Positions 6,299 through 7,783 of a stretch of DNA of 7,783 nucleotides are shown here, piece after piece; positions within the stretch are counted from its first letter, which is position 1; each line of letters starts with the position of its first letter. The DNA is from Candidatus Atribacteria bacterium (GTDB lineage: Bacteria; Atribacterota; Atribacteria; Atribacterales; Atribacteraceae): the NCBI GenBank assembly GCA_018056205.1, contig JAGPGC010000048.1, positions 1 through 7,783 of the forward strand. The letters are read 5' to 3'. A program made the position numbers and the translations under genes. The notes beneath the pieces are model-generated. The model was not told the origin of the DNA. It did not search any database and was given only the letters and a program-made list of their open reading frames with translations.

Positions 6299-7783
6299 AC
6301 CAACTTCATCTCTTTTTTATTAAAGCGATGAAAAAATCAGGAATGATCGCTATTTTTTTATTTTTATTGACACTTTTACCGATGGCGAGCATCGAAGCAA
6401 AAGAAGGTATTCGAATCAACGCTGATACGCTTCTTTATGATGATGTTGGGTCACAGGTTCAAGCAATGGGAAATGTCCGTTTGAGCTGGAGGGATATTTC
6501 ATTTGCAACTGATCAGCTTATTTTCCGATTCGACACCTCAGAAGCCTTTATCCCGGGTTTTATCCAAGCTCGCTTTGGTGATTATCAAATTAGTGCGGAA
6601 AAAATGTATTATAACTTTCAAACCCAAAAGGGGTGGTTTGAAAGCGCTGAATTGGTTTATGAGTTAAACGAAGGAGGGAAGCTTTATTTTCGAGGTTCTA
6701 AAATCGAATATCAGAAAGGAAAATGGACGGGGTCAGATCTTTTAGTTACTGGGTGCCCACATTCTCCTCCCTTATACAGCATTCGCGCTCAAGAGGTTTT
6801 GATATATCCTCAAGATCGTGTGCTTATCAGTGGATTAGGATTTTACCTTAAGGAAAAAAGGATTTTACAAATACCCGCTTATTCCCGACTCCTCAATAAC
6901 CGGAGTGCCAATTTTGTGCCCAGCCTCGGTTACCAAAGGAAAAAGGGGCTCTTTATTGAAGGTAACTATGAAGATCTTTTCTCAGAAAATTTATTATTCC
7001 AGGCCAATCTATACTATTCTACCTTACAAAGCAGTCGATTAAGTGGCGATATCACTCTTCAATATCCCTATCTTGAGGCTCGAATTTTTATTGACCTTTG
7101 GCAAAATGAAAAATCCACTATTGGTGGATATGCTCATTATCAAAAAAACGGGCTTTCCCTCTGGTTACTGGGCATTGAAAATGAGCATTTCAATGATCAA
7201 ATCATCAGTCGTCTTCCCCAATTCATAGCTTCCTATCGTACCGAATCGGAAAATGGATTTTTCTTAGAAGCCAATCTGAGTACTGGAAAATTCATCCAGG
7301 GAGATGTGAACACCTGGCGAAATGATGTTTATTTGAGTGCAGGTTTAGACAAGAAGAATTTCGGAGGAGAAATATTCTATCAAAGCATTAACCTTCCTAT
7401 TCTTGATGATGCCACGATTTGGGGAGGAAAGATTTGGGCAGAAAAGGAATTTTCCGCCAATTTCAGCGCTGGAATATTTTATAAGTACACTCAAGTAAGT
7501 GGAGAAACCTATTTTTTCTTTGATCCCAAGAGTACCAACCTGCTCGGTTTAGATTTAGTTTATGGAGATCTCGACCAAACTCACTTTAGAGTTCGAGGTG
7601 AATATGATTTGAACATTGGAGGCCTTGATGATCTTACCGCCGGTATTGGATTAGGTAGCAAGGAATTTTCAGTGGGGATGGAAACTATCTATTCATTTCC
7701 TGAGCAAAGCTGGGAAGAACGCCGCTATTATATCCGAAAACAGTTAGAAGAATGCATCGATATTGAGGCTTCCTATTGGGAAT
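6295..7783 (+). CDS. lptD: LptD/OstA-like outer-membrane barrel protein (3' end outside window)
   Basis: The frame is open from the ATG at 6295 to the right edge, giving 496 residues without a stop. LptD proteins insert lipopolysaccharide into the outer leaflet. A signal peptide ends near IEA (33-35). An OstA/LptA-like domain follows (about 38-135: INADTLLYDD, QAMGNVRLSW, ISAEKMYYNF). The LptD junction motif is seen as TGCPHSPPLYSIRAQEVLIY (152-171), then ILQIPAY (190-196) and NFVPSLGYQRKKGLFIEGNY (206-225). The rest is alternating aromatic/polar strands typical of a barrel, and ends near RRYYIRKQLEECIDIEASYW (476-495), which looks like the C-terminal strands. At about 500 residues it is much shorter than the roughly 780 of E. 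coli LptD. The only visible cysteines are C154 and C487. The start overlaps the previous stop (ATGA); Met12 (6328) or Met17 (6343) are alternatives. A non-LPS barrel of the same superfamily cannot be excluded. Confidence 0.82.
   Translation, partial: MNQLHLFFIKAMKKSGMIAIFLFLLTLLPMASIEAKEGIRINADTLLYDDVGSQVQAMGNVRLSWRDISFATDQLIFRFDTSEAFIPGFIQARFGDYQISAEKMYYNFQTQKGWFESAELVYELNEGGKLYFRGSKIEYQKGKWTGSDLLVTGCPHSPPLYSIRAQEVLIYPQDRVLISGLGFYLKEKRILQIPAYSRLLNNRSANFVPSLGYQRKKGLFIEGNYEDLFSENLLFQANLYYSTLQSSRLSGDITLQYPYLEARIFIDLWQNEKSTIGGYAHYQKNGLSLWLLGIENEHFNDQIISRLPQFIASYRTESENGFFLEANLSTGKFIQGDVNTWRNDVYLSAGLDKKNFGGEIFYQSINLPILDDATIWGGKIWAEKEFSANFSAGIFYKYTQVSGETYFFFDPKSTNLLGLDLVYGDLDQTHFRVRGEYDLNIGGLDDLTAGIGLGSKEFSVGMETIYSFPEQSWEERRYYIRKQLEECIDIEASYWE

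Noticed and set aside
1..7783. CRISPR arrays, tRNA or rRNA genes, insertion sequences, phage genes.
   Set aside because: No regularly spaced direct repeats, cloverleaf sequences, transposase motifs or phage proteins were seen.

Overview
The window is an AT-rich (roughly 40% GC by eye) bacterial segment in which every gene reads on the + strand. An LptD/OstA-type outer-membrane barrel gene and three predicted secreted products point to a diderm. A complete oligopeptide-type ABC transporter, TTAA-rich intergenic DNA and the general protein style would fit an anaerobic lineage such as Atribacterota or a neighbouring group. That taxonomic guess is inference from composition and style, not from a marker gene.

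Region 1 (1-4223) is a peptide/oligosaccharide ABC importer of the Dpp/Opp class. The last 43 codons of an upstream gene, most likely the substrate-binding protein, end at 133. A 215-227 bp spacer follows. It carries one plain hairpin and one REP-like palindrome with a G-rich arm, the kind of structure often found between a binding-protein gene and its permease genes. The genes dppB, dppC, dppD and dppF then follow in tight order: 5 bp gap, 4 bp gap, then a 4 bp GTGA overlap. Both ATPases carry the C-terminal four-cysteine module of this subfamily. DppF has an unusual ABC signature (LGGGE instead of LSGGQ).

Region 2 (4224-4324) separates the two operons. An AT-rich inverted repeat followed by a T run straddles the dppF stop and may act as a weak terminator. 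A clear promoter (TTTAGA, 16 bp, TATAAT) precedes the next operon.

Region 3 (4325-7783) is a compact three-gene envelope operon. The first gene encodes a secreted protein with five roughly 20-residue N-terminal repeats, a beta domain with an FGKSG-type motif, a glycine-rich hydrophobic segment and a proline/acid-rich tail. The second encodes a secreted protein with a beta-type domain and a C-terminal coiled coil. The third encodes a compact LptD-like barrel that overlaps the second gene by ATGA and runs off the right edge. The barrel has just two visible cysteines, at places matching the N- and C-terminal cysteines that form the essential LptD disulfide in E. coli. The two unknown proteins are candidates for partners in outer-membrane assembly or anchoring, by operon position only. 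No mobile element, CRISPR array, tRNA or rRNA was recognised.
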